From: DAIRVC01 sp036803025
GTDB taxonomy: Bacteria; Chloroflexota; Anaerolineae; Anaerolineales; E44-bin32
NCBI GenBank assembly: GCA_036803025.1
Contig: DAIRVC010000154.1
Location: 1-6,384 of the forward strand
Direction: 5' to 3'
Length of the DNA stretch: 6,384 bases
Shown in pieces: positions 1-6,280 of the stretch. Below the pieces are notes generated by a model. It had not been told where the DNA came from and did no database searches. It worked only from the letters and a program-made list of their open reading frames with translations. Every line of letters starts with the position of its first letter. Within the stretch, counting starts at the first letter, position 1. The position numbers and the translations under genes were made by a program.

Positions 1-773
1 ACACTCGAGCCGCGATGGACGGCTCGAGCGTAGCTCGCCCCCATTTCCTCGCGCAGGAAGATCTCTCCCACCCCCGCCTCGAACTGGTCGATCACGCGCT
101 GCAGCATCGTGTCCAGCAGGGTGTCCAGGTCCATCGTCGAGCCGACGGCCGTGGCCATGGTGTTGATCAGCCCGAGTTCCTCGTTGCGCTGGCTCAGCTC
201 CGCCTGGCTCTTGACGACCTGGTTGTGAAGCTTGGAATTCTCGATCGCCGCCGCGGCGTGTGCCGCCAGCATCTCGATCAGCTGCTGATCCTCTTCGCTG
301 AAGGCCGGGGCGTCGCGCTTGTCCGTCAGGTAGATCTGGCCCAGGGGTCGGCCAAAAGCCGCGATCGGCACCCCCAGAAACGAGTGCATGGGGGGATGCC
401 CGGGTGGGAAGCCGATCGAGGCGGGGTGGTCGGCGATCTCGGGCACGCGGATGCTCCGTCCGACGCGCTGCATCTCACCGATCAGGCCCTTTCCCACCGG
501 ACGGTGCGGAATGCGGCGCGCATCCTCGGGGTCGATCCCGGCGGTGACGAACATCTCGAGCTCGCCGCCCTCGCCCGGGATTCCCAACGCAGCATAACGG
601 GCGCCGGCCAGGTCTCGGGCGGCCTGCACGATGCGCTGCAGGACCCGCTCCGGCGAGAGGTCGGCGTACAGGCTGAGCGTGGCGCGATGCAGGGCACGCA
701 TCCGCCCTTCTGGCGCCAGCGAGCGCTGACTGTCATGCAGTGGATGGCTGCCCGGCTCCGGTTTCTCCGTCAC
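1..773 (-). CDS. GAF-domain sensor protein, DosS/DosT-like heme GAF, partial (C-terminus off left edge)
   Basis: A reading frame of 257 codons runs leftwards from a GTG start at 773 and leaves the window without a stop. An in-frame TAG lies eight codons upstream of the GTG, and a GAGG ribosome site (782-785) sits 8 nt before it; an internal ATG at 701 is the alternative start. Residues about 28-178 form a GAF domain with the motifs GARYAALGI, HPASIGFPPGHPPM, FLGVPI and IYLTDK. This resembles GAF-A of mycobacterial DosS/DosT. From memory of DosS, His126 matches heme ligand His149 and Tyr148 matches distal Tyr171, without gaps. Gly64 matches DosS Glu87, which is Gly in DosT. Residues 178-205 look like a helical linker, and a second GAF begins near 200. 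The output domain (histidine kinase, cyclase or other) is outside the window. It is transcribed divergently from the mevalonate genes. The GAF call is firm; heme binding is inferred. Confidence 0.87.
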   Translation of the reverse strand, partial: MTEKPEPGSHPLHDSQRSLAPEGRMRALHRATLSLYADLSPERVLQRIVQAARDLAGARYAALGIPGEGGELEMFVTAGIDPEDARRIPHRPVGKGLIGEMQRVGRSIRVPEIADHPASIGFPPGHPPMHSFLGVPIAAFGRPLGQIYLTDKRDAPAFSEEDQQLIEMLAAHAAAAIENSKLHNQVVKSQAELSQRNEELGLINTMATAVGSTMDLDTLLDTMLQRVIDQFEAGVGEIFLREEMGASYARAVHRGSS

Positions 774-794
774 AGTGCGAACCTCGCGGGTCGA

Positions 795-860
795 ATTCTA
801 CACCGATACTGCCCAGCCCCGGCTGCGGGCTGCCGGGAGCCTGATAGCTTTTGCTAGAAT
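795..860. promoter_or_regulatory. Symmetric divergent promoter region between GAF sensor and HMG-CoA reductase
   Basis: TAGAAT occurs on the plus strand at 855-860, preceded by TGC, which makes an extended -10 form. The same TAGAAT occurs on the minus strand at 800-795. Exactly 17 bp upstream of each lies GCCGGG (plus 832-837; minus 823-818), and all four boxes share one symmetry centre at 827.5. The -10 boxes fit sigma-70-type promoters reading outward to each gene. GCCGGG is not a normal -35 box, so the inner dyad (CCCGGC, 8 nt, GCCGGG) may instead be an operator. A second A/T-rich candidate, TATAAA at 869-874, has no good -35. The remaining sequence to 929 holds only the HMG-CoA reductase leader. 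Confidence 0.42.
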
Positions 861-929
861 CCTGCCCCTATAAAGGTACGCGTCGCCCGGCGCCAGGCGT
901 CGGGACCGACCTTTTGCGCGAGGCACCCA

Positions 930-2267
930 ATGGGAAGCGGCCCGACCTCCCGATTGTCCGGGTTCTACAACCTGTCTCTGTCTGAGCGGCAGGCCCGCCT
1001 GGCCGAGGCGGCCGCCCTCGAAGCCGACTTGTTGGCCACGCTGGCCGGGACGGCCGGTCTTGGTCCCGCGCAGGCCGATCACATGATCGAAAACGCCATC
1101 GGCGTCTTCGGGCTCCCGCTCGGCGTGGCATTGAACTTCTTGGTCAACGGCCGCGAGGTGTTGGTGCCCATGGCGATCGAGGAGCCGTCAGTCGTCGCCG
1201 GCGCCTCGTTCATGGCCAAGCTGGCGCGCGCCGGGGGCGGATTCACGGCACAGGCCGACGAGCCGCAGATGATCGGTCAGATGCAGGTGCTCGGGTTGAC
1301 CGACCCGGAAGCGGCCCGGGGGGCGCTGCTGCGGGAGAAGGCCGAGATCCTGGCCGAAGCGGATGCCGTCGATCCGGTCATCACCGGCCTGGGAGGCGGC
1401 GCCCGAGATCTGGAAGTCCGCTTGTTGAGCGAGACGCCCATCGGGCCGATGCTGATCGTCCACCTGATCTACGACACGCGCGACGCCATGGGCGCCAACG
1501 CGGTCAACACCGCCCTCGAACGGCTGACGCCGCACATCGAGCGCCTGACCGGAGGGCGGGTCCATCTGCGCATCCTCTCCAATCTGGCCGACCGCCGCCT
1601 GGCACGCGCCGCCTGCCGCATCCCGGCCGCGGCGCTCGCCTTCGACAAGTTCGGCGGGGAGGAGGTTCGGGAAGGCGTCATCGCCGCCTGGGCCTTCGCC
1701 GCCGCCGATCCATACCGCGCCGCCACGCACAACAAGGGCATCATGAACGGCGTCGATGCCGTGTTGATCGCCACCGGCAACGACTGGCGCGCGGTCGAGG
1801 CCGGGGCACATGCCTTCGCCGCGCGCGGCGGGCGCTATACCTCCCTCAGCCGCTGGTGGGCGGCCGAGGACGGGGCGCTGCACGGCGAGCTCGAAATGCC
1901 CATGGCGGTCGGGGTCATCGGCGGTGCGACGCGAGTGCATCCGGCCGCGCGCGCCTGCCTGCGATTGATGGGCGTGCAGTCCGCCCGGCAGCTGGCCGAG
2001 ATCATCGTTTCCGTCGGGCTGGCTCAGAATCTGGCGGCCCTGCGCGCCTTGGCGACGGAAGGGATCCAGCGCGGACACATGGGCCTGCACGCCCGGCAGG
2101 TGGCAATCGCCGCCGGGGCGCAGGGCGAGCTGATCGAGTGGCTGGCCCGCCGCCTGGTGGACGAGGGCACGGTTCGCATCGACCGAGCCCAGGCCTTGCT
2201 GCGCGAATGGGGACCAGCCCCGAAGGCATCGACTGGCCGGGAGAAACCCGGTCTCGGAGAACGGTGA
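930..2267 (+). CDS. mvaA: Class II hydroxymethylglutaryl-CoA reductase (NADH-type)
   Basis: This 445-residue cytosolic enzyme reduces HMG-CoA to mevalonate. It follows the Pseudomonas mevalonii class II enzyme (about 428 residues) nearly end to end. Visible motifs are ENAIGVFGLPLG (54-65), IEEPSVVA (83-90), DAMGAN (185-190), NKGIMNG (268-274), ATGNDWRAVEAGAH (281-294) and TEGIQRGHM (376-384). The expected catalytic residues are Glu85, Lys269, Asp285 and His383. Asp148 aligns with P. mevalonii Asp146, which favours NADH over NADPH, so NADH use is predicted. The ATG at 930 has GCGAGG (918-923) 6 nt upstream, and the N-terminus (SRLSGFYNLS) matches the family start. The C-terminus carries a tail of about 17 residues beyond the usual end. 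No membrane segment is present. Class II enzymes can run in the degradative direction, but the neighbouring HMG-CoA synthase points to biosynthesis. It leads the operon, 17 nt before the next gene. Confidence 0.97.
   Translation: MGSGPTSRLSGFYNLSLSERQARLAEAAALEADLLATLAGTAGLGPAQADHMIENAIGVFGLPLGVALNFLVNGREVLVPMAIEEPSVVAGASFMAKLARAGGGFTAQADEPQMIGQMQVLGLTDPEAARGALLREKAEILAEADAVDPVITGLGGGARDLEVRLLSETPIGPMLIVHLIYDTRDAMGANAVNTALERLTPHIERLTGGRVHLRILSNLADRRLARAACRIPAAALAFDKFGGEEVREGVIAAWAFAAADPYRAATHNKGIMNGVDAVLIATGNDWRAVEAGAHAFAARGGRYTSLSRWWAAEDGALHGELEMPMAVGVIGGATRVHPAARACLRLMGVQSARQLAEIIVSVGLAQNLAALRALATEGIQRGHMGLHARQVAIAAGAQGELIEWLARRLVDEGTVRIDRAQALLREWGPAPKASTGREKPGLGER
2235..2253 (+). other. 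Hairpin in the 3' end of the HMG-CoA reductase gene
   Basis: GGCCGGG (2235-2241) pairs with CCCGGTC (2247-2253), seven pairs including one G-U, around the loop AGAAA. It lies in the codons for the non-conserved C-terminal tail, about 30 nt before the HMG-CoA synthase start. No T-run follows, so it is not a typical terminator. An mRNA-processing or stability role is possible but unsupported. Confidence 0.3.
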
Positions 2268-2284
2268 CCGGAAGGGAGATATGC

Positions 2285-3358
2285 ATGACTGACGGAGGCG
2301 GCGGTCGCATGCTCAAGCCCATCCAGGATGTCGGTTTCGTCGGATACGGCGCCTACATCCCGCGCTACCGTTTGCCGGCGCGCGAAGTGGCCCGTATCTG
2401 GAAATCGGATGACGAGGGGCTGCCTATCCGGGAGAAGGCGGTCGCCGGCCTGGACGAGGACGTGGTGACGATGTCGATCGAAGCCGCGCGCAACGCCCTG
2501 GCGCGGGCGGGCATCGATCCGTCCGAGATCCGTGCCGTGTGGGTCGGGTCTGAGTCACATCCCTACGCCGTCAAGCCGACCTCGACGATCGTGGCCGAGG
2601 CGCTTGGGGCGGTGCCGCACACGCAGGCGGCCGATTGGGAGTTCGCCTGCAAGGCGGGCACCGAAGCGGTTCAGGCGGCGATCGGTTTGGTCGGCTCGGG
2701 GATGGCGCGTTATGCCCTTTCGATCGGGATGGATACGGCGCAGGGGCGGCCGGGGGATGCCCTCGAATACACGGCCGGCGCCGGCGGGGCGGCCTACTTG
2801 CTCGGCCCGGCGGCGGAATCGATGGCGGTGATCGAAGGTTCATATTCCTTTGTCACCGATACGCCCGACTTCTGGCGGCGGGCCAACGAGCGCTATCCGG
2901 AGCACGGGCAGCGCTTTACCGGCGAACCGGCTTACTTCAAGCACATCGAGGCCGCGGCCGGGGCGCTGATGGAGGCGACCGGGACTCGACCGGCCGACTT
3001 CGCCCACGCGGTTTTCCACCAACCCAACACCAAGTTCCCACAGCGCGTCGCCAAGACTCTGGGATTCACCCCCGAGCAGATCCGCGCCGGCCTGCTTGTG
3101 CCGGTGATCGGCAACACCTATGCCGGCTCGGCGCTCGTCGGTCTTACCGCCGTGCTCGACGCGGCTGAGCCGGAGCAGCGCATCCTGGTTGTCTCATTCG
3201 GCTCGGGCGCCGGATCGGACGCGTTCTGCCTGCGGACGACCGGGGCCCTGCTCGAGCGGCGCCAGCGCGCGCCGTCCACGCAGGACTACATCGACCGGCG
3301 AACGGAGATCGACTACGCCACGTACGCGCGCTATCGTGGGAAGTTGACGCTCGAATGA
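2285..3358 (+). CDS. mvaS: Hydroxymethylglutaryl-CoA synthase, archaeal type
   Basis: This 357-residue protein condenses acetyl-CoA with acetoacetyl-CoA to HMG-CoA. It looks like the short archaeal HMG-CoA synthases (about 350 residues) rather than the eukaryotic or Firmicutes forms. Conserved blocks include VGYGAYIPRYRL (19-30), GSESHPYAVKP (88-98), EFACKAGT (119-126), DTAQGRPGDALEYTA (150-164), FTGEPAYFKH (211-220), VFHQPN (243-248), GNTYAGS (276-282) and the archaeal-like end DYATYARYRGK. The catalytic triad is Glu90 (base), Cys122 (acyl nucleophile) and His245. The ATG at 2285 has AAGGGAG (2272-2278) 6 nt upstream. A second ATG at 2309 has GGAGG 10 nt upstream and would give 349 residues, nearer the archaeal start, so the start is not settled. 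The frame stays open far upstream, but that part overlaps HMG-CoA reductase and is not expected to be translated. The stop overlaps the next start as ATGA. Confidence 0.96.
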   Translation: MTDGGGGRMLKPIQDVGFVGYGAYIPRYRLPAREVARIWKSDDEGLPIREKAVAGLDEDVVTMSIEAARNALARAGIDPSEIRAVWVGSESHPYAVKPTSTIVAEALGAVPHTQAADWEFACKAGTEAVQAAIGLVGSGMARYALSIGMDTAQGRPGDALEYTAGAGGAAYLLGPAAESMAVIEGSYSFVTDTPDFWRRANERYPEHGQRFTGEPAYFKHIEAAAGALMEATGTRPADFAHAVFHQPNTKFPQRVAKTLGFTPEQIRAGLLVPVIGNTYAGSALVGLTAVLDAAEPEQRILVVSFGSGAGSDAFCLRTTGALLERRQRAPSTQDYIDRRTEIDYATYARYRGKLTLE

Positions 3359-4569
3359 GCCCGGCGGCGGGGATCGGCGCACCATCCGGCATCTACGTTG
3401 CCGGCGTCGGCTTGACGCCGGTGGGCGAGCATTGGGAACTCTCGCTGCGCGAGATCGCCCTGCAGGCGATCGAAGCGGCCCGTGCCGACGCCGGCGGCCT
3501 GCGGCCTCAGGCATTGTTCGTCGGCAACATGCTGGCACCGGCGCTCTCCGGGCAGACCCACCTGGGCGCGCTCCTGGCGGACTTTGCCGGGTTGCGCGGG
3601 ATTGAAGCGGCTGTCTTCGAAGCCGCCGGCGCCTCCGGCGGAGCGGCTCTGCGCCAGGCCTGCCTGGCCCTGGCCTCCGGCATGATCGACTCGGCCCTGG
3701 TCGTCGGGGTCGAGAAGATCACCGACCGGATCGGCCCGGCGGTCAACGCGGCTCTGGCCGGCGCCGCAGACGCCGACTACGAAGCGGTGCAGGGCATTAC
3801 CCCGACCGCTCAGGCAGCCCTGTTGATGCGCCGCTATATGCACGAGCATCAGGTTCCGGCGGGTGGCCTGGCCGGATTCGCGCTGGCAGCCCACGCCAAC
3901 GCGGTCGACAATCCGAACGCGATCTACCGTCGCCGCCTGACCGCGGAGGACTACGCCGGCGCACCCCGGATCAGCGATCCCGTGACCCTGCTTGATGCGG
4001 CCCCCGTCGCCGACGGGGCCGCCGCACTGCTGCTCACTCGCGGCGAGGCCTATCCGCCTGGCGCTCACCGCCCGGCGGCCCGCGTGGCCGCCTCGGCCGT
4101 GGCGACGAGCGCCCTGGCCCTGCACGATCAGCCCGATCCACTATTCCTCTCGGCTGCGGCACTGGCCTGCCAACGGGCTTATGCCCAGGCCGGAGTCGGC
4201 CCGAAGGAGATCCAGCTTTTCGAACTGCACGATGCCTTCACCGTGTACGCCGCGTTGGCATTGGAGGCGGCCGGGTTTGCCGAGCGCGGCCAGGGCTGGC
4301 GCCTGGCAGCGGACGGCCGGATTACGCGAGGCGGCCTGATCCCGATCAGCACGTTCGGCGGTTCGAAAGCCAGGGGGGATCCGGGCGGAGCGACGGGCGT
4401 CTACCAGGTGGCCGAGGTTGTCTTGCAGGTGCAGGGGCGGGCCGGCCCGGCGCAGGTGGAAGGTGCCCGCCTGGGCATGGCCCAGTGTCTGGGCGGGGCG
4501 GCTGCGACCGCGGTCACTCATATCCTCACCCGGGACGATAGCGCGCGGCAGGGGTCTGATAGTTCCTGA
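3355..4569 (+). CDS. Thiolase-fold protein lacking catalytic Cys and His (predicted pseudothiolase)
   Basis: This 404-residue protein has the thiolase fold of the archaeal acetoacetyl-CoA thiolase/SCP2-like group. Shared features are GVGLTPVGEHW (17-27), DADYEA (139-144), RRYMHEH (159-165), HAN (180-182), FELHDAF (289-295), KARG (338-341) and GATGVYQ (345-351). Two catalytic positions are changed. The nucleophile site reads EAAGASGGAA, with Gly92 (GGC, 3628-3630) for Cys. The GHPxGATG motif reads GDPGGATG, with Asp342 (GAT, 4378-4380) for His. The late NxGGxGAT motif is CLGGAAAT, with Cys378. HDAF His292 remains. Without the Cys, no acyl-enzyme can form by the normal mechanism. The frame is intact and its ATG overlaps the HMG-CoA synthase stop, so the two should be translated together. 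That favours a retained subunit over a decaying gene. It is a paralog of the thiolase at 5120-6280. Automated annotation would probably call it acetyl-CoA acetyltransferase. The fold is certain; loss of activity is inferred. Confidence 0.94.
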   Translation: MSPAAGIGAPSGIYVAGVGLTPVGEHWELSLREIALQAIEAARADAGGLRPQALFVGNMLAPALSGQTHLGALLADFAGLRGIEAAVFEAAGASGGAALRQACLALASGMIDSALVVGVEKITDRIGPAVNAALAGAADADYEAVQGITPTAQAALLMRRYMHEHQVPAGGLAGFALAAHANAVDNPNAIYRRRLTAEDYAGAPRISDPVTLLDAAPVADGAAALLLTRGEAYPPGAHRPAARVAASAVATSALALHDQPDPLFLSAAALACQRAYAQAGVGPKEIQLFELHDAFTVYAALALEAAGFAERGQGWRLAADGRITRGGLIPISTFGGSKARGDPGGATGVYQVAEVVLQVQGRAGPAQVEGARLGMAQCLGGAAATAVTHILTRDDSARQGSDSS

Positions 4570-4594
4570 CAGCCGCCCGCCCCTAGACTACACT
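4566..4594 (+). promoter_or_regulatory. Sigma-70-like promoter for the DUF35-thiolase pair
   Basis: CTGACA (4566-4571, five of six matches to TTGACA) is followed after exactly 17 bp by TACACT (4589-4594, four of six matches to TATAAT). The -35 box overlaps the stop codon of the upstream gene. Initiation near 4601 would leave a leader of about 57 nt before the DUF35 start. The fit is moderate, and read-through from the upstream operon is equally possible. Confidence 0.42.
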
Positions 4595-4599
4595 CGACC

Positions 4600-4617
4600 C
4601 GCCGCCAAGTGGTGGCG
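4600..4617 (+). other. Leader hairpin upstream of the DUF35 gene
   Basis: CGCCGCC (4600-4606) pairs with GGTGGCG (4611-4617), seven pairs with one G-U, around the loop AAGT. No T-run follows (GTGCAGGGG), so it is not a standard terminator. It lies at the predicted transcript 5' end from the promoter just upstream and could protect that end, or it could mark the 3' end of the upstream message. Confidence 0.35.
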
Positions 4618-4657
4618 TGCAGGGGACTAGAACAGAGTTTCGGACGAGGGATGGTGC

Positions 4658-5059
4658 ATGGAAGTCTCAAGACACTGGCGCTTGCGGCAGCAGCGCTACG
4701 CCCTGGTGGGCGAGGTCTGCCCGCATTGCGAGACCAAGATCTTCCCGCCGCGCGACATCTGCCCCGATTGCGGCCAGGATGCCAAGACGCTGTATCAGTT
4801 CAGCGGCCGAGGCGAAGTCTTCTCATTCACCACGGTCCACGACGCGCCCGCCGGCCATGAGGGGAACGCCCCCTACACCGTGGCGCTGGTCAGGCTCGAC
4901 GAGGGCCCGATGCTGACCGCCCAACTCACCGACCTGGGTGAGCAGCCGGTCGAGATCGGCATGCCGGTCGAGATGGTGACGCGCCGGCTGCGCGAGGACG
5001 GCGATCGGGGCATGCTCGTCTACGGTTACAAGTTCCGCCCCCGGCTGTCGGCGGCGTGA
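4658..5059 (+). CDS. DUF35 zinc-ribbon/OB-fold protein (thiolase-HMG-CoA synthase scaffold)
   Basis: This 133-residue protein has an N-terminal helix (SRHWRLRQQRY), a zinc ribbon with Cys21, Cys24, Cys35 and Cys38 (CPHC and CPDC, each followed by a turn), and an OB-fold domain from about residue 48 to 130. The OB part includes GRGEVFSFTTVH, PYTVALVRLDEGP, IGMPVEM and the family ending YGYKFRP. In methanogenic archaea the homologous DUF35 protein bridges acetoacetyl-CoA thiolase and HMG-CoA synthase. The CoA site is shared, so acetoacetyl-CoA passes directly between them. The same role is inferred from its place between the two thiolase genes in this operon. It is not predicted to be an enzyme itself. 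The ATG at 4658 has GAGGG (4646-4650) 7 nt upstream. The nearby ATG at 4651 is in another frame. Confidence 0.94.
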   Translation: MEVSRHWRLRQQRYALVGEVCPHCETKIFPPRDICPDCGQDAKTLYQFSGRGEVFSFTTVHDAPAGHEGNAPYTVALVRLDEGPMLTAQLTDLGEQPVEIGMPVEMVTRRLREDGDRGMLVYGYKFRPRLSAA

Positions 5060-5076
5060 TCTAGCAGCCGCATTTG

Positions 5077-5110
5077 CGCCGGCTTCCCGCGTGGAGCCGG
5101 CGTTTCTTTG
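5077..5110 (+). terminator. Terminator- or attenuator-like hairpin between DUF35 and thiolase genes
   Basis: CGCCGGCTTC (5077-5086) pairs with GGAGCCGGCG (5093-5102), ten pairs with one G-U, around the loop CCGCGT. The T-rich tail TTTCTTTG follows at once (5103-5110). This is the form of a Rho-independent terminator. It lies inside an apparent operon and ends only 9 nt before the ATG of the next gene, so partial termination or attenuation fits better than a full stop. The 3' arm contains GGAG, the only ribosome-site-like sequence near the thiolase start, so the fold may also hide that site. Confidence 0.55.
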
Positions 5111-5119
5111 TCTCAGGCC

Positions 5120-6280
5120 ATGCGTGACGTTGCGGTCTTGGGAATTGGACTGGTCCCGGTCGGGGAACACTGGGATCGGACGCTGGTCGACCTGGCCGGC
5201 GAGGCCGTGCTCCTGGCTCTGCACGACGCCGGTCTGGAGCGCGTCGACAGCCTGTTGGTATCGAACATGCTGGCCGGCACGGGAGAGACTCCGCAGCTCA
5301 ACCTGGGGGCGCAAGTCGCCGATTGGTGCGGGCTGCGCGGCGTCGAGGCGTGCAAGGTCGAGGCCGCCTGCGGATCGGGCGGCGCCGCATTTCGCGCCGG
5401 GCTGCTCTCGGTCGGGTCGGGGCTGGTCGAGAGCGTGCTGGTGGTGGGTGCGGAGAAGATGAGCCAGTCCCTCGGCCGGGTGACGACGGCCGGCCTGGCC
5501 ACGGCCGCCGACGCAGACTACGAGGCCGCCCACGGGCCGAGCTTCGTGGCGTTGAATGCGCTGATCATGCGCCGCTATATGCACGAGTACGGCTGGCGGC
5601 ACGAGGACTTTGCCCCCTTCTCCCTGAATGCCCACGCCAACGCCGCCCGTAATCCCCACGCCCGCCTTCAATTCGCGATCAGTGAAGACGCCTACCGGTC
5701 GGCGCGCATGATCTGCGACCCGATCAACCTGCTCGACTCATCGCCGATCGGCGACGGCGCGGCTGCGATCGTGCTGGTGCCGGCCGAACGGCTGAGGGCG
5801 GACCGGCGCCCCAACCCGGTGCTGGTGGCTGCCTCGGGAGCGGCGACCGACTCGCTCGCCATCCACGACCGGCATCAAGCGTTGCACCTGGCCGCAGCCG
5901 AGGCTTCCGCTCGACAGGCTTACGCGCAGGCCTGCCTCTCGCCGGCCGATATCGACTTCTTCGAACTCCACGACGCCTTCAGCATCATGGCCGCGCTTTC
6001 TCTGGAGGCGTGCGGCTTGGCCGAACCCGGCCGCGGCCCGCGCATGGGGCTGGACGGCGACATCCGGCCCGACGGGAGACTCCCACTCTCCACCCACGGC
6101 GGATTGAAGGCGCGCGGACACCCCGTCGGCGCGACCGGCGTCTACCAGATCGTCGAAGTGGTGCGGCAGCTGCGCGGCGAAGCCGGCGGGAACCAGTTGG
6201 AGCGGGCGCGCATCGGCATGGCCCAGAACATCGGCGGCTCCGGCGCAACGATCCTGACGCACATCCTGCGCACGGCGTAG
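5120..6280 (+). CDS. Acetoacetyl-CoA thiolase (acetyl-CoA C-acetyltransferase), archaeal/SCP2-like type
   Basis: This 386-residue enzyme is predicted to condense two acetyl-CoA to acetoacetyl-CoA, the first mevalonate-pathway step. All expected active-site motifs are present: nucleophile Cys84 in EAACGSGGAA, His284 in FELHDAF, His334 in KARGHPVGATG, and NIGGSGAT (370-377). It shares the start GIGLVPVGEHW, DADYEA, RRYMHE and GATGVYQ with the paralog at 3355-4569 but keeps the residues that one has lost. It is therefore the likely working thiolase of the complex with the DUF35 protein and HMG-CoA synthase. The chosen ATG at 5120 gives MRDVAVLGIG, matching my recollection of the archaeal N-terminus, but has no good ribosome site. 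A TTG at 5108 would add four residues and has GGAG 11 nt upstream, although that GGAG lies in the hairpin stem. Degradation of acetoacetyl-CoA is chemically possible but less fitting here. Confidence 0.95.
   Translation: MRDVAVLGIGLVPVGEHWDRTLVDLAGEAVLLALHDAGLERVDSLLVSNMLAGTGETPQLNLGAQVADWCGLRGVEACKVEAACGSGGAAFRAGLLSVGSGLVESVLVVGAEKMSQSLGRVTTAGLATAADADYEAAHGPSFVALNALIMRRYMHEYGWRHEDFAPFSLNAHANAARNPHARLQFAISEDAYRSARMICDPINLLDSSPIGDGAAAIVLVPAERLRADRRPNPVLVAASGAATDSLAIHDRHQALHLAAAEASARQAYAQACLSPADIDFFELHDAFSIMAALSLEACGLAEPGRGPRMGLDGDIRPDGRLPLSTHGGLKARGHPVGATGVYQIVEVVRQLRGEAGGNQLERARIGMAQNIGGSGATILTHILRTA

Noticed and set aside
15..857. A 280-codon open frame on the plus strand
   Set aside because: It lies antisense to the GAF gene, whose minus-strand product has clear GAF motifs. 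The plus-strand translation has no recognisable domain and is a high-GC shadow.
1188..2090. A 300-codon minus-strand frame within HMG-CoA reductase
   Set aside because: It is wholly antisense to a well-conserved enzyme gene and low in recognisable structure. Long antisense frames are expected at this GC content.
1856..2284. N-terminal extension of the HMG-CoA synthase frame
   Set aside because: It overlaps HMG-CoA reductase in another frame and is Arg/Gly/Ala-rich. Homologs start near 2285-2309, where ribosome sites are present.
3331..4125. A 264-codon minus-strand frame antisense to the first thiolase
   Set aside because: The sense strand encodes clear thiolase motifs; the antisense translation is a composition artefact.
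3355..4569. Reading the first thiolase as a pseudogene
   Set aside because: The frame is full length with no frameshift or stop, is translationally coupled, and keeps most family motifs. Selective loss of active-site residues fits a pseudoenzyme better.
4823..5671. A 282-codon minus-strand frame across the DUF35-thiolase junction
   Set aside because: It overlaps two conserved plus-strand genes and a hairpin, and has no family motifs.
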